Source: CAWIJJ01 sp963836425 (lineage in GTDB: Bacteria > Acidobacteriota > Terriglobia > Bryobacterales > Bryobacteraceae). Taken from it: DNA of 64,000 nucleotides. The stretch is from NCBI GenBank assembly GCA_963836425.1, contig CAWIJJ010000005.1, positions 1-64,000 of the forward strand, read 5' to 3'. Position 1 is the stretch's first letter. Each line of letters starts with the position of its first letter. The translations under genes and the position numbers were made by a program. Of the stretch, positions 16,583 to 26,624 are shown one piece after another. The notes under the pieces were generated by a model. The model was not told where the DNA came from. It saw only the letters and a program-made list of their open reading frames with translations, and did no database searches.

Positions 16583-17599
16583 GTGGCACTGGTAGCCGGT
16601 GTGGACCTTGGCGGAACCGCCATCAACTATACCCTGGTGAATGCCCGGGAGCAGTTCCTGATCGAGGAACTGTGCGAGCACCCCGCCTTATCGAAGGAAG
16701 GCCCGGAGGTGTGCCTGCAACAGATCGCCGACGGTTTGCGCGTGGCGGTGGACCAGATCGGGGCTTCGCTGGACGAGTTGGTCGTTGTAGGGCTGGACAC
16801 TCCCGGCCCGGCCAGCGCCGCCGGTGTGTTGAGCGCCAGGGGCTCCACCAATTTCGTGCACGCCGACTGGGCGGGCTTCGACATCCGCGACGGCCTGGCG
16901 CGCAAGCTCGGCAAGCCGGTCACGTATCTGAACGACGGCAACGCCGGCGCGCTGTGGGGCCACTTCTCGATCTTCGGAGCCAGCCGTCGCGCCACCACCA
17001 TTTCGGCCATCATCGGCACCGGTCTCGGAGGCGGGGTCATCATTGAAGACAACGTGCTCAAGGGGCGCAAGGGTTTCGGCGGCGAACTCGGCCACGTACT
17101 CCTTCCCTACCAGAGCATCCGTGGAATCGAAGGCATGGTTCCCGAGTGTAATTGCGGGCGCACGGGCGACCTGGAATCGGTCTGCTCCCTGACCGCCATC
17201 GCCAAGACTTTTCTGCCGTACTTCCTGCCGCGTTTCCCGGAGCACGACCTGAGGACCATGGACATCTCCAGGGCTGCCAAGCTGGTCCGCGGACTGGCGG
17301 AAAAGGGCGATCCGATGAGCAAGGAGATCTTCCGGGTGCAAGCCCACGCCCTGGGGCTGTTCTTCGATGAAATGGTCAACACCTTCGACCCGGATGCGCT
17401 CATTGTGGGCGGCGGCGCGATTGAAACCGGCGCCGCTTTCCAGAAATGGTTTGTGGACGAGATCCGCGCCGGGATGCCGGTCCAGCGCGAAGAGCAGCAG
17501 GATATTCCGATCTACATCATGCCCAACGGCGACACCGCCGGCGCGCGCGGCGCCGCCATCGAAGCACTCAAGGTGGCGCGCGAGGGAGGGCTGATTTAG
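16583..17599 (+). CDS. ROK family sugar kinase
   Basis: 338-residue ROK protein, probably a glucokinase-like hexose kinase. ATP-binding motif GVDLGGTAINYTLV is at the N-terminus; TPGP and LNDGNAGALWGH carry the sugar-binding and catalytic residues; IIGTGLGGGVI follows. The ROK zinc motif is partial: ECNCGRTGDLES has the first two cysteines of CxCGxxGCxE but Asp in place of the third. The start is a GTG with an AGAGG sequence about 10 bases upstream. There is no DNA-binding N-terminus, so it is an enzyme rather than a repressor. Substrate unknown. Confidence 0.85.
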   Translation: MALVAGVDLGGTAINYTLVNAREQFLIEELCEHPALSKEGPEVCLQQIADGLRVAVDQIGASLDELVVVGLDTPGPASAAGVLSARGSTNFVHADWAGFDIRDGLARKLGKPVTYLNDGNAGALWGHFSIFGASRRATTISAIIGTGLGGGVIIEDNVLKGRKGFGGELGHVLLPYQSIRGIEGMVPECNCGRTGDLESVCSLTAIAKTFLPYFLPRFPEHDLRTMDISRAAKLVRGLAEKGDPMSKEIFRVQAHALGLFFDEMVNTFDPDALIVGGGAIETGAAFQKWFVDEIRAGMPVQREEQQDIPIYIMPNGDTAGARGAAIEALKVAREGGLI

Positions 17600-17734
17600 A
17601 GCGCCGCTCCCGCCCGCGCTCTATTGAAGGCGCAGGCGCGTCCTGAAAGGCGCGATTCCTGGCAGCGAGTGCGGGCAAAGACCGGGTAAGCGCCGGGAGC
17701 GTCCGGATGGCAGACTCCAGGCGCGCGAACGAGA

Positions 17735-18076
17735 GATCCGACCTGGGATGTACGTTTCGAAAGAAGCGGAGCATCCAGCGAAACCCTCGCTGAGATTTTG
17801 CGGGATGAAGGTGGACCGGATTATCGCGAAACTGACACCCGTACTTCGCGGCTGGGGGAGCTATTTCCGGACGGGGAACGCCGACCGGGAGTTCAACAAG
17901 ATGGACACTTCGTGGCCAAAAGCCTGCGCCGTTGGCAGTACAGGCGGGGTGGGCAGCGGCCGACGAAGCGGGCGCCATTCTCCGGCAGTCAGCTGTACGG
18001 GATGGGGCTGCACAAGTTGATGGGCACCGTGAAATACCCGGCGCAAGCCCGTTGGCATAAGCCAATACCGCGCTAA
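17735..18076 (+). pseudogene. Remnant of group II intron reverse transcriptase/maturase (C-terminal part)
   Basis: Broken pieces match the C-terminal thumb/maturase region of group II intron-encoded proteins. One frame reads DLGCTFRKKRS then hits a stop; another reads IIAKLTPVLRGWGSYFRTGN and FNKMD; a third continues SLRRWQYRRGGQRPTKR and LYGMGLHKLMGTVKYP. At least one stop and one frameshift (around 17905) interrupt it. The polymerase domain with YADD is absent, and no intron RNA domain V is recognised. It is a dead fragment between the ROK gene and the methyltransferase gene. 17600-17735 holds nothing I recognise. Confidence 0.75.
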
Positions 18077-18086
18077 AATTCTACCA

Positions 18087-19577
18087 ATGCTTCGCACTAC
18101 GTCCCGCCCCGACGCCGAGCGCTTCCTGGACCTATTGGCGGATTCCGGCTTCACCGAGGCCGGTTTTCAGCGCCGGGTGTCCATGCAGCAGTTGCCTTCC
18201 CGCCATGCCGGTAACCTGCCGTGGCTGGTCGAATCGACCGCCGAGCCCACGGTTTTCAACATGGTGGCCCGGCTCTTCGTCTTCGGCCTGGCGCAGCCTT
18301 CGGCAGCGGTGAGGGCCGTGATCCCTCCAGCGGCCGCCAACTTCCTGCTGGAATCCGGCCTGGCGACGGCGGCCGGAGATCAGATCGTGCCGCAAGTGAT
18401 GCTGACCCCAACCGAGGGCTGGGTGATCGCTGCCGACCCGGTGCATCGCATGCAGCCCGAGGCCGCCCCGGACCTGATCCTGTGGCCCAATCAGAGCACG
18501 CGCGTGCTGCAAAACTTCGCCCTGCGCGAACCTTGCGGCACGCTGCTCGATTTCGGGGCGGGCTGCGGCGTGGTTGCCGTAATGGCTTCGCCATTCAGCG
18601 ATCGGGTGATTGCCACCGACCTCAACCCTCGCGGCGAAGAGTTCGTGAATTTCAACGCCTGGCTGAACGGGCTCGAGAACATCGAGGCGCGAACGGGCGA
18701 CGGCTTCGAGCCGGTGACGGACATGGCGTTCGACCGGATTCTTGCCAACCCGCCATTCTTCGTCATGCCGTCATCAGGTGTGATGTACTGCGAGAATCCG
18801 CTGGAACTGGACGGGTTTTGCCGGCACGTCGCGCGCGAAGGCGCAGCCCGGCTGAACGAAGGCGGGTTCCTGCAGATGACCTTCGAATGGGTGGAGATTG
18901 CCGGACAGCCCTGGCAGGAGCGCGTGGAGGAGTGGGCCCATGCGACCGGCTGCGACCTGTGGGTGCTCAGCACCTATGCCACCGATCCCGCCGAGTATGC
19001 GCACGAGCGGACCTGCAATCTGTACTCGGAGCTTCCGGACACGGCCAGCGCCAGGTACCGCAGTTGCGTCAATTACCACCGGGAGAGACAGGTCAACGCG
19101 ATCCATGGCGGGCTGCTGGCGCTGCGAAAGCGCTCCGGCGCAAACTGGGCGCGCATCGAGGAGGGTCGCATCAGTCCGAACACCCGCTTCGACCACCTGG
19201 TACGGGAGCTGTTCGCGACCCAGGATGAACTCCGCTCGAATCCCGACGATGCCCGCCTGCTGGAGCTTCGCCCGCGGCTTTCCGCCGATGCCGCCATCGA
19301 GCAGCAGTTGAGCCTCGAGGAGGGGCGCTGGCTGACGACGTCCTTCAAGCTGGCGCTGGTGCACGGGCTTCCGGCATCGCTGGCGATCGAGCCGCAGGTG
19401 GCCGACTTCCTGACGCGATGCGACGGCTCTCATACACTTGCCGACCTGGTCCGCGACCTGGCTGCCAAAGTGAAGGCTCCGCCCGACCCGGTGCGCCAGC
19501 AGTGCTGCGCCGTGATCCGGAAACTCGCCGAGCGCCGCTTTATCAGCTTCGTCGCGAGCGAGGCGGCTACTTCTTAG
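18087..19577 (+). CDS. Class I SAM-dependent methyltransferase with NPPF motif
   Basis: 496-residue protein. Residues about 1-130 are a helical/winged-helix-like N-terminus. The central Rossmann methyltransferase shows LLDFGAGCGVVAVMAS (motif I), IATDLNPRG, and the catalytic LANPPFFVMP near residue 223. NPPF is typical of amino-group or glutamine N-methyltransferases and of rRNA guanine methyltransferases such as RlmG/RsmC. The C-terminal 200 residues, with a winged-helix-like segment near the end, are of unknown role. The target (release factor, ribosomal protein, rRNA or small molecule) cannot be assigned. Confidence 0.75.
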   Translation: MLRTTSRPDAERFLDLLADSGFTEAGFQRRVSMQQLPSRHAGNLPWLVESTAEPTVFNMVARLFVFGLAQPSAAVRAVIPPAAANFLLESGLATAAGDQIVPQVMLTPTEGWVIAADPVHRMQPEAAPDLILWPNQSTRVLQNFALREPCGTLLDFGAGCGVVAVMASPFSDRVIATDLNPRGEEFVNFNAWLNGLENIEARTGDGFEPVTDMAFDRILANPPFFVMPSSGVMYCENPLELDGFCRHVAREGAARLNEGGFLQMTFEWVEIAGQPWQERVEEWAHATGCDLWVLSTYATDPAEYAHERTCNLYSELPDTASARYRSCVNYHRERQVNAIHGGLLALRKRSGANWARIEEGRISPNTRFDHLVRELFATQDELRSNPDDARLLELRPRLSADAAIEQQLSLEEGRWLTTSFKLALVHGLPASLAIEPQVADFLTRCDGSHTLADLVRDLAAKVKAPPDPVRQQCCAVIRKLAERRFISFVASEAATS

Positions 19578-19589
19578 CTCGGTCCAGGC

Positions 19590-21119
19590 CTATTTCACGC
19601 CCGACATCAGCTTCACGGTCGGCTTGATCAGCAGCGCCAGAACCACGGCGGCGGCGATGCTTGGCACCGCGACGCTGCCGAACAGAGTTGGCAGCGGCAT
19701 GGAACTGTAGAGCGACGCCGCTTTGCCGGCCATCCAGTTTCCGATGCTGGTGGAGAGGAACCAGATGCCCATGACGAAGCCGGCCAGGCGGTCCGGCGCC
19801 AGTTTCGTCATGGCGCTCAAGCCGACCGGACTCAAGCAGAGTTCTCCGAGCGTTTGCAGAAAGTAGGTGCCGATCAGCCAGTACATCGAGACCTGCGCGC
19901 CTGCTTCGGCGGACCTCGCCGGGGGCACCAGTATGGCGAAGGCCAACCCCGCGAACAGGAGGCCGAAGGCAAACTTGGCCGGGCTCGGCGGCTCCACCCG
20001 GCGGCGCGACATCGCCATCCAGATCCACGCGAAGACGGGAGCCAGGGCTACGACGAAGATCGGCTGCACGAATTGAAACCAGCTCGCGGGAAAAATAAAG
20101 CCCATGAAATTGCGGTTGGTGCTGCGTTCGCCGAACAGGTTCAGTGACGAACCGGCCTGTTCGAACGAGGCCCAGAACAGCGCCGATGCGATGAAGAGCA
20201 CCATAATCGCCACCGAGCGTTTTCGCTCCTCGGTGGACCAACCCTTGCCGAAAATCATCCAGGAAAATACCGCCGTGGAGATGGCGAGCAGCGCCCAGCC
20301 GATGCCGTCGGAGATGCCGGTGGCGGTCATGGTGACAGTGCCGGTGGCGCCGAGCACTGCCAGCACGGCAAGGATTCCGAGTCCGATTCCCAGGCCGCGC
20401 AGAGTGTTCTGACGGAGACGCCGGTCGCGTTCGGGGTCGCCGGTCGAAGCCGGATGCAGGCCGGCGCCGCCCAGGTGCTTAGCGCCGAGCACGTACTGAA
20501 TCACGCCGATCAGCATGCCCAATCCGGCTACGGCAAATCCCAGCCGCCAACTGATGCGTTCGCCGATGTACCCGCAAATCAGGGGCGAAATCAGGGCGCC
20601 GAGATTGATGCCCATATAGAAGATCGAAAAGCCCGAGTCGCGCCGCGGATCGCCCTTGGGATAGATCTGACCCACGATGGTGCTGACGTTGCCCTTCAGC
20701 AGGCCCGTGCCGAACATCAGCAGCACCAGTCCGAGATAGAACGCGAGCACGGTGGGCGCCGCCAGGCAGAACTCTCCCGCGGCAATGAACACGCCGCCGA
20801 TCAGCACGGCGCGGCGCTGTCCCGTCACTTTGTCGGCGATCCACCCTCCCACCAGGCAGAGCAGGTACACCATCGCGGTGTACAACCCGTACACCGCACC
20901 AGCCGTGGAATCTCCAAAGCCCAGGCCCCCTTCGGCGACCTGGTGGGTCATAAACAAAATCAGCAGGGCGCGCATCCCGTAGTAGCTGAACCGCTCCCAC
21001 ATCTCGGTGAAGAAGAGGGTCGCGAGTCCGCGCGGATGACCGAAAAAGCTGCGGTCGGCGTGAATAGCCTGGGTGGCCTGGTCGAGTTCTTGGCGGCTTG
21101 CCATAAGGGATACCGGCAC
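19590..21119 (-). CDS. Proton-dependent oligopeptide transporter (POT/PTR2)
   Basis: 509-residue MFS protein importing di- and tripeptides with protons. The POT signature FFTEMWERFSYYGMRALL near residue 36-53 includes the ExxERFxYY motif. GTGLLKGNVSTIVGQ and FYMGINLGALISP form the second PTR2 signature. The C-terminal half contains GELCLSPVGLS. About 14 membrane segments are expected. The ATG at 21119 or 21104 may be the start. Its 3' end faces the methyltransferase gene. Confidence 0.92.
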   Translation of the reverse strand: MPVSLMASRQELDQATQAIHADRSFFGHPRGLATLFFTEMWERFSYYGMRALLILFMTHQVAEGGLGFGDSTAGAVYGLYTAMVYLLCLVGGWIADKVTGQRRAVLIGGVFIAAGEFCLAAPTVLAFYLGLVLLMFGTGLLKGNVSTIVGQIYPKGDPRRDSGFSIFYMGINLGALISPLICGYIGERISWRLGFAVAGLGMLIGVIQYVLGAKHLGGAGLHPASTGDPERDRRLRQNTLRGLGIGLGILAVLAVLGATGTVTMTATGISDGIGWALLAISTAVFSWMIFGKGWSTEERKRSVAIMVLFIASALFWASFEQAGSSLNLFGERSTNRNFMGFIFPASWFQFVQPIFVVALAPVFAWIWMAMSRRRVEPPSPAKFAFGLLFAGLAFAILVPPARSAEAGAQVSMYWLIGTYFLQTLGELCLSPVGLSAMTKLAPDRLAGFVMGIWFLSTSIGNWMAGKAASLYSSMPLPTLFGSVAVPSIAAAVVLALLIKPTVKLMSGVK

Positions 21120-21159
21120 CGCCAGTGTATATTCAAAGCGTCCGGAGACGCAATTCCGG

Positions 21160-24100
21160 CTAGAAGTTCAAACGCAGGCCGATCTGCATTCTGCGCGGCG
21201 TATTGCCCTGCGTGGTCACGCGGCCGAAGCTGGTGGACGTGACGCCCGAAGTGGCACCGCCCCAGCGCACGCGATTGAACAGGTTGAAGGCTTCGCCGCG
21301 TATCTGGAAGCCGATACGCTCTTTGAAGCGGAATGTCTTGCCCAGCGCCACGTTCTCATTGAGGTTCCAGGGATTGCGCAGTTTGGGATTGTTGCGGGTG
21401 GCGTTGCCGAACTCGGAGTTCAGGCGCTCGGTGCTGATCCCCTGGTTGAAGGCGGTCTTGTCGTACCACAGGTCCACGTTCGGGTCGAATTTTTCTCCGG
21501 CAATGGGCGCGCGCCAGTTCTCATAGGAAGTGATGAACACGCGGCTGCCCGTGCCGATGGGGTTCGCTCCCGAAGCGACGCTGTCCGGCGTTCCCGATTC
21601 GTAGCTGAGGAAGGAGGAGAGGGTCCAGTTTCCGAGGACCGGCTCGAGCAGCGGACCGAGGCCCAGGCGCTTGCCCTTGCCCACCGGCAGGTCGTAGGTA
21701 AACGCCAGCCGGGCCACGTGGGTCTGATCGACGCTGCTGAGGCTCTTCTCGAGCTTTTTGTTGTAGTGATCGAGTGCGCCGCTGGCTCCGATGAGGGCCG
21801 AGTCGGCGTCCGAAAACTGTTTGGAGAACACGTACGAAGCGAGAATCGAGAGGCCGCTGCTGAAGCGGCGGTCGAGTTTCATCACCAGCGCGTGGTAAGT
21901 GGAGTTGCCGGCACGCTCCCCAATAGACGCGGGCTGGCCGCCGTTGGTGATGATGTTGGTGTATTGCGGGAACGGGCTGAGCGCGCGCTGCACCGTATGG
22001 GCCGTGCTGGAACCGAAGCCGGCATACGGAATCGGAATTTTGGCGTTGCGCGCCCCGGTGGAGTTGATGGAACTGTTCAGAAGCGTGCGGCCGTACTTCT
22101 GGAGCGTCTCCATGGTGATCTGGTTGAAGCGGTCGAGGCCGGACGAAAGGTGGGTCCCCTTCGAGCCCGAATATCCGACGGTAAGCGCGGTGGAGCCGCT
22201 GAGCTGCTTCTGAATATCCAGGGTCCACATATCGTAGGTGCCGGGCCGCCCGGAGTCGTTCCGCTGCCAGAAGTAAACCTCGCGATCATTCGCCAGCGTC
22301 GGATCGACAAACGGCAGGCTCTTGGCGGAAGGTGGAAGGCCCTTGTCGCCCCACGGAACGCCCTTGTCGAGCATGGTCCAGAAATCGTTAATGCTGTTGT
22401 CGGCCGAATTGTAGTTGGTGTTGAGAATGAAGCCGTCGAAGTGAGTGCTGCCCCCGGTGGTCTTGACGGCGGCGAAGGTGCGGCCGCCGGACGCCCGGAT
22501 GACGAAGCCGGCTCCAGCGCGGTATACGATTCCGACGCGCGGACCGAAGGCCCAGGGATACCCGTCGAAAACCGACCGGTTCAGCCGGCCCTCACCGCTG
22601 CCGGAGAACACCACGGCTCCCGGCAGACCGCCGGCGCGGGGATTCGGCGCGCTGGGATCGAAATTGGAGAAGCCGTCGAGGGTGCCCGATCCGAGGTCCT
22701 CCCAACTGCTCAACCCGGTGTAGGCTCCGCCGTGGATGGGCATGGTGTATTCGTAGCGGAGTCCCAGGTTGATGGTCAGGTTGGGACGGACTTTCCAGTC
22801 ATCCTGAACATATCCGCCCATGTAATTCCAGATCTGCCGGACCAGGCGCGGCGTCTCGATGCCGCCGCCGCTGACATATCCGAGCAGGAAGGAGGCGAAA
22901 GCGTTGCCGCTGTTCTGCGAGGTGTCGCCGGGAACTCCCGTAGCCTGGTAGGAGAAGCTGTAACTGCCGTTGGGCCGGTGCTGGCCGAAGCCATCCCAGC
23001 GGTCGTGCGTATAGAAGAATCCGGTTTTGATGGTGTGGGTGCTGCGAACGAAGGTGATGTCGTTGGCGAGGTTGAAGTTTCCGCCGCCGTCGCCGCCCCA
23101 GGAAGAGCCGCTCCAGCCGGTGTAAGCGGTGAAACTCAAGGCCGGCAGGGCCTGGTCCGGACCCGGCGTATTCGGGATCTGAAGTTTCTCGTTCCACTTG
23201 TCGTCCGGGTTCAGGGAGTTGAGAGTGGCCAGCCACTGGCTTTCCTTCTGGTAGGCCACGCGGAAGCTGTTGATGATGCGGGCGCCGAACATGTGGTCCC
23301 AGGTGACCCGCGCCGAGGTGCTGCGAAACAGATTCTGGCTGCCGCCGTTGAACGGGACGGGCAATCCGGGAGGCCCGTCACTGCCGAACAGGTTCTCGTA
23401 CTGGCCCTTGAGATACAGGAACGACAGCCGGTCCTCAGCCGTCAGTTGGTGATCGACTTTGATGCTGCCTTTGTTCCAGGGATTGACAGTGGAACCGGCA
23501 TCGCGGAAGAAGTTCTGCACCGGGTCGCCGAAGGCGTTACGCCCGGTGACATTCGGGAGCATGTCGCTCGGGCGCAAAGCGATATAGCGGCTGGCAACCT
23601 TGCTGAACTGAGCTTTGGGAATGATGTTATCCGGGAAGACGGTCCGCACGTATCCGGCGCCGTTCGGGTTGGGCTGCGTGGTGGCGGGGTCGTAAATGGG
23701 GACCATCTTGCCGCTGCGTGTCCAGCCGCGGAAGTCTCCCTCGTAATTCTCCGGCAGCGGCACGGTCTGATAGTTCGGATTCCGGCCGGCACGATTGCGA
23801 AAGCCCTGATAGCTTGCGAAAAAGAACGTGCGGTTGCGGCCGTTGTAGATCTTCGGGATGTAAACCGGTCCGCCGGCCGTGAAGCCGAAATCGTGTTGCT
23901 TGAGGATGGGGGGCTGCTTTGCGAAAAAGCCGGCGGCATCCAGTGCATTGTTGCGAAGCTCTTCGAAGAGGTTGCCATGCACCTGGTTGGTTCCCGACTT
24001 GGTTTCGAAAGTCACGGCGCCCGACGCGCGTCCGAATTCCGCCTTCATGCCGCTGCTTTCCACCGTGAACTCGTTGATCGCGTCGATGGGAACCGAACCG

Positions 24101-24708
24101 AGCGGCGCGCGATCGGTCTGATACTGGGTGGAAGCGCTGGTGGTGGGCATTCCGTCCATCATCATCTCCCAGCCTGCTCCCTGCCCGCCGCCGATGCGGA
24201 ACCCGCCCGCGGTTTTGGTTTCCGGCGCAATCAGCGCCAATGTCAGAACGCTGCGGATGGAGCCGTTGACGAACAGCGGAAGGTCGCCTACAAGCTTGGT
24301 ATTGATGGTAGTTGCGACGCGCGTCGTTTCGGCCTCGACCGGCGAGGACTGGGCCTGCACCTCGACGGTCTCGCCGAGCGAGCCGATTTCGAGCACGATA
24401 TCGAGCCGCAGCGTCGCGCCGGCGGTAACCGAAACCTGGTCGCGCACAATCCTCTTGAAACCCGGAGCCGAGTACTCCATGCGATAGATTCCGATGGGAA
24501 GCGCCGGCAGCGTGTAGTTCCCGTTGCCGGTGGCCACTGTGGCCGCGGACGTACCCGTATCCACGTGTTTGGCGGTGATCACCGCGCCGGGCACGACGGC
24601 GCCCGACGGGTCGGCGATAAGGCCCGTCACGGTTCCGCGATTCAGTTGCGCGAAACACATCAAGGCGGTCGCGGCAAACATCAGAAACAGCCGTTGAAAC
24701 GTAGTCAT
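21160..24708 (-). CDS. TonB-dependent receptor, Oar-type, with carboxypeptidase-like N-terminus
   Basis: 1182-residue outer-membrane receptor. A signal peptide (LFLMFAATALMCFA) is followed by a CarboxypepD_reg-like beta-sandwich (TVTGLIADPSGAVVPGAVI to IVLEIGSLGETVEV), a plug domain (about 130-260) and a 22-stranded barrel ending in the C-terminal Phe (MQIGLRLNF). Such Oar-like receptors are abundant in acidobacteria and import large substrates such as glycans or peptides. The substrate is unknown. The gene is divergent from the enolase-like gene, with a 249-bp region between them holding both promoters, so they might be coregulated. Confidence 0.9.
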   Translation of the reverse strand: MTTFQRLFLMFAATALMCFAQLNRGTVTGLIADPSGAVVPGAVITAKHVDTGTSAATVATGNGNYTLPALPIGIYRMEYSAPGFKRIVRDQVSVTAGATLRLDIVLEIGSLGETVEVQAQSSPVEAETTRVATTINTKLVGDLPLFVNGSIRSVLTLALIAPETKTAGGFRIGGGQGAGWEMMMDGMPTTSASTQYQTDRAPLGSVPIDAINEFTVESSGMKAEFGRASGAVTFETKSGTNQVHGNLFEELRNNALDAAGFFAKQPPILKQHDFGFTAGGPVYIPKIYNGRNRTFFFASYQGFRNRAGRNPNYQTVPLPENYEGDFRGWTRSGKMVPIYDPATTQPNPNGAGYVRTVFPDNIIPKAQFSKVASRYIALRPSDMLPNVTGRNAFGDPVQNFFRDAGSTVNPWNKGSIKVDHQLTAEDRLSFLYLKGQYENLFGSDGPPGLPVPFNGGSQNLFRSTSARVTWDHMFGARIINSFRVAYQKESQWLATLNSLNPDDKWNEKLQIPNTPGPDQALPALSFTAYTGWSGSSWGGDGGGNFNLANDITFVRSTHTIKTGFFYTHDRWDGFGQHRPNGSYSFSYQATGVPGDTSQNSGNAFASFLLGYVSGGGIETPRLVRQIWNYMGGYVQDDWKVRPNLTINLGLRYEYTMPIHGGAYTGLSSWEDLGSGTLDGFSNFDPSAPNPRAGGLPGAVVFSGSGEGRLNRSVFDGYPWAFGPRVGIVYRAGAGFVIRASGGRTFAAVKTTGGSTHFDGFILNTNYNSADNSINDFWTMLDKGVPWGDKGLPPSAKSLPFVDPTLANDREVYFWQRNDSGRPGTYDMWTLDIQKQLSGSTALTVGYSGSKGTHLSSGLDRFNQITMETLQKYGRTLLNSSINSTGARNAKIPIPYAGFGSSTAHTVQRALSPFPQYTNIITNGGQPASIGERAGNSTYHALVMKLDRRFSSGLSILASYVFSKQFSDADSALIGASGALDHYNKKLEKSLSSVDQTHVARLAFTYDLPVGKGKRLGLGPLLEPVLGNWTLSSFLSYESGTPDSVASGANPIGTGSRVFITSYENWRAPIAGEKFDPNVDLWYDKTAFNQGISTERLNSEFGNATRNNPKLRNPWNLNENVALGKTFRFKERIGFQIRGEAFNLFNRVRWGGATSGVTSTSFGRVTTQGNTPRRMQIGLRLNF

Positions 24709-24957
24709 GACACACCCCCTCCGAGAAACTCGATGCGAGTCAATTCACCCTAAATGCACGGCCGGCCCCGATCCGGCGCGTTCAAAATAATACCCCGGTG
24801 CTGCGTGCGCTCACACGCAAGCGGTTACACATTGTTGGGGAGTAATGTTATCAGCGGTCCCGCAGAATTGCAACATACTTCGGCGGCAGTGGACTTATAC
24901 TTCTGTAAGACGCAAAACGGCGGGGATCCGGAGCGTCACAGTCGAAAAGGGGAAATC

Positions 24958-26314
24958 ATGATGCCGAAGAATCTCGATGCAGGCGGCCGCAGGTCCTTTC
25001 TCAAAGTCGCGGCCGGCGCGCTGGGGCTCGGGTTTTGGGCGGACGAAGCGCTGGAAGCGCTGCCCCAGAATACCAATACCAATTCGAAACCTTCAGACCT
25101 GAAGATTACCGACATGCGCGTGCTCACCATCCGCGGCGCGCCCATGACCTGTCCGGTGATCCGGATCGACACCAACCAGGGCATATACGGTCTTGGCGAG
25201 GTGCGGGATGGGGCCAGCAAAACCTATGCCCTTTTCCTGAAGAGCCGGATTCTCAACGAGAACCCGTGCAACGTGGACAGGATTTTCCGCAAGATCAAGC
25301 AGTTTGGCGGACACGCACGGCAGGGGGGTGGGGTTTGCGGCGTGGAGATGGCCCTCTGGGATCTCGCCGGCAAGGCTTACAACGTGCCCGGTGTACCAGA
25401 TGCTGGGCGGCAAATTTCGCGATCGCATCCGCTGCTACGCGGACACCACCGAATCCCGCGATCCGAAGGTCTACGGGCAGCGACTGAAGGGCCGGCGCGA
25501 CGAGGGTTTCACGTGGCTCAAAATGGATCTGGGTGTAGACCTGGTAGCGGATACGCCCGGCGCCCTGACCATGCCGCTCGGCAACCGTGTCAATTCCAAT
25601 CCGGGCACCGAACACATGTTCACCGGCATGGAACTGACGGAGAAGGGAGTGGCGCTGATGGCGGACTATGTTGCGGCCGTCCGCGAACAGGTGGGCATGG
25701 ACGTCCCGCTTGCCGCCGATCATTTTGGGCACATCGGCGTGAACAGTTGCATCCGCCTGGGACGCGCCCTGACCAGGTACAATCTGGCCTGGCTCGAAGA
25801 CATGGTGCCGTGGCAGCGGACCGACCTGCTCAAACAGATCACCGACTCGGTGGATATTCCGATCCTGACCGGCGAAGACATCTTCCTGAAGGAGCCCTTC
25901 ATCGAGCTTTGCAAGGCACACGCGGTGGACATCATCCACCCGGACCTGGCCACCTCCGGCGGAATTCTCGAAACCAAGAAGATCGGCGATGCGGCCCAGG
26001 AGTATGGCGTTCCCATGGCGATGCACTTCGCCGGAACGCCGGTATCCTGCATGGCCAACGTGCACTGCGCCGCCGCTACGGAGAATTTCCTGGTGCTCGA
26101 GAACCATTCGGTGGATGTGCCCTGGTGGAACGATTTGGTGGAAGGTGTCTCGAAGCCGATCGTGGACAAGGGCTTCATCACGGTTCCGGAAAAGCCGGGG
26201 CTGGGCGTGACTTTGAATGAGGCCGTGGTCAAGCAGCATCTGCTCGAACCCGGGTACTTCGAACCTACGCCGGAATGGGACCGCGAACGCTCCAACGACC
26301 GTTTGTGGAGCTGA
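24958..26314 (+). pseudogene. Enolase-superfamily (mandelate racemase/muconate lactonizing type) protein, frameshifted
   Basis: Two overlapping frames together encode one 451-residue protein. The first has a Tat-like signal (GRRSFLKVAAGALGLGF) and the capping domain up to WDLAGKAYNVP. The second continues VYQMLGGKF, WLKMDLG, AADHFGHIG, WLEDMVPW, LTGEDIF and MHFAGTP, which are the barrel metal ligands and catalytic residues. One extra G at 25390-25391 breaks the frame; removing it restores a complete protein. It may be a genuine inactivating mutation or a sequence error. The family covers sugar-acid dehydratases and racemases. The metal-ligand sites look intact, which argues for recent damage. 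Confidence 0.8.
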
Positions 26315-26424
26315 AGCACCGCGATAGAATGAGGGTGACAGTTCCTGATCCCGGGAGGTCCAAGGGGGCGCCGGATCAGATCGAGAACTACACCCACCAC
26401 GCAGCGGACTCAGTGGCATAGCAT

Positions 26425-26453
26425 TTGCCGCCGCCCCGGCGCTGTCCTATAAT
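26425..26453 (+). promoter_or_regulatory. Sigma-70 promoter of rpmH
   Basis: TTGCCG (-35, 26425-26430) and a perfect TATAAT (-10, 26448-26453) are separated by 17 bases. Transcription would start near 26460, ten bases before the rpmH ATG. Confidence 0.75.
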
Positions 26454-26469
26454 AAGTAATTGGAACAAA

Positions 26470-26619
26470 ATGCCGAAACGTACTTTCCAGCCGAATAACC
26501 GCCACCGGGCGAAGACTCACGGGTTCCGTTCCCGCATGGAGACCAAGAACGGAAGGGCCGTGCTTTCGCGCCGGCGCGCTCGTGGCCGTCACAAGTTGAC
26601 CGTCAGTGACGAGAGGTAG
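26470..26619 (+). CDS. rpmH: 50S ribosomal protein L34
   Basis: 49 residues, basic. MPKRTFQPNNRHRAKTHGF and the C-terminal RRARGRHKLTV are diagnostic for L34. The ATG at 26470 is clear; upstream in-frame codons lie over the promoter. It leads the rpmH-rnpA-yidD-yidC-jag-mnmE cluster. Confidence 0.97.
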   Translation: MPKRTFQPNNRHRAKTHGFRSRMETKNGRAVLSRRRARGRHKLTVSDER

Positions 26620-26624
26620 GATCC

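Noticed and set aside
21073..24753. 1226-codon open frame opposite the first TonB receptor
   Set aside because: It is an antisense shadow of the receptor gene with no recognisable domain; the minus-strand protein has a signal peptide, plug and barrel.
26315..26424. Replication origin next to rpmH
   Set aside because: No cluster of DnaA boxes or AT-rich unwinding region was seen in this short gap.
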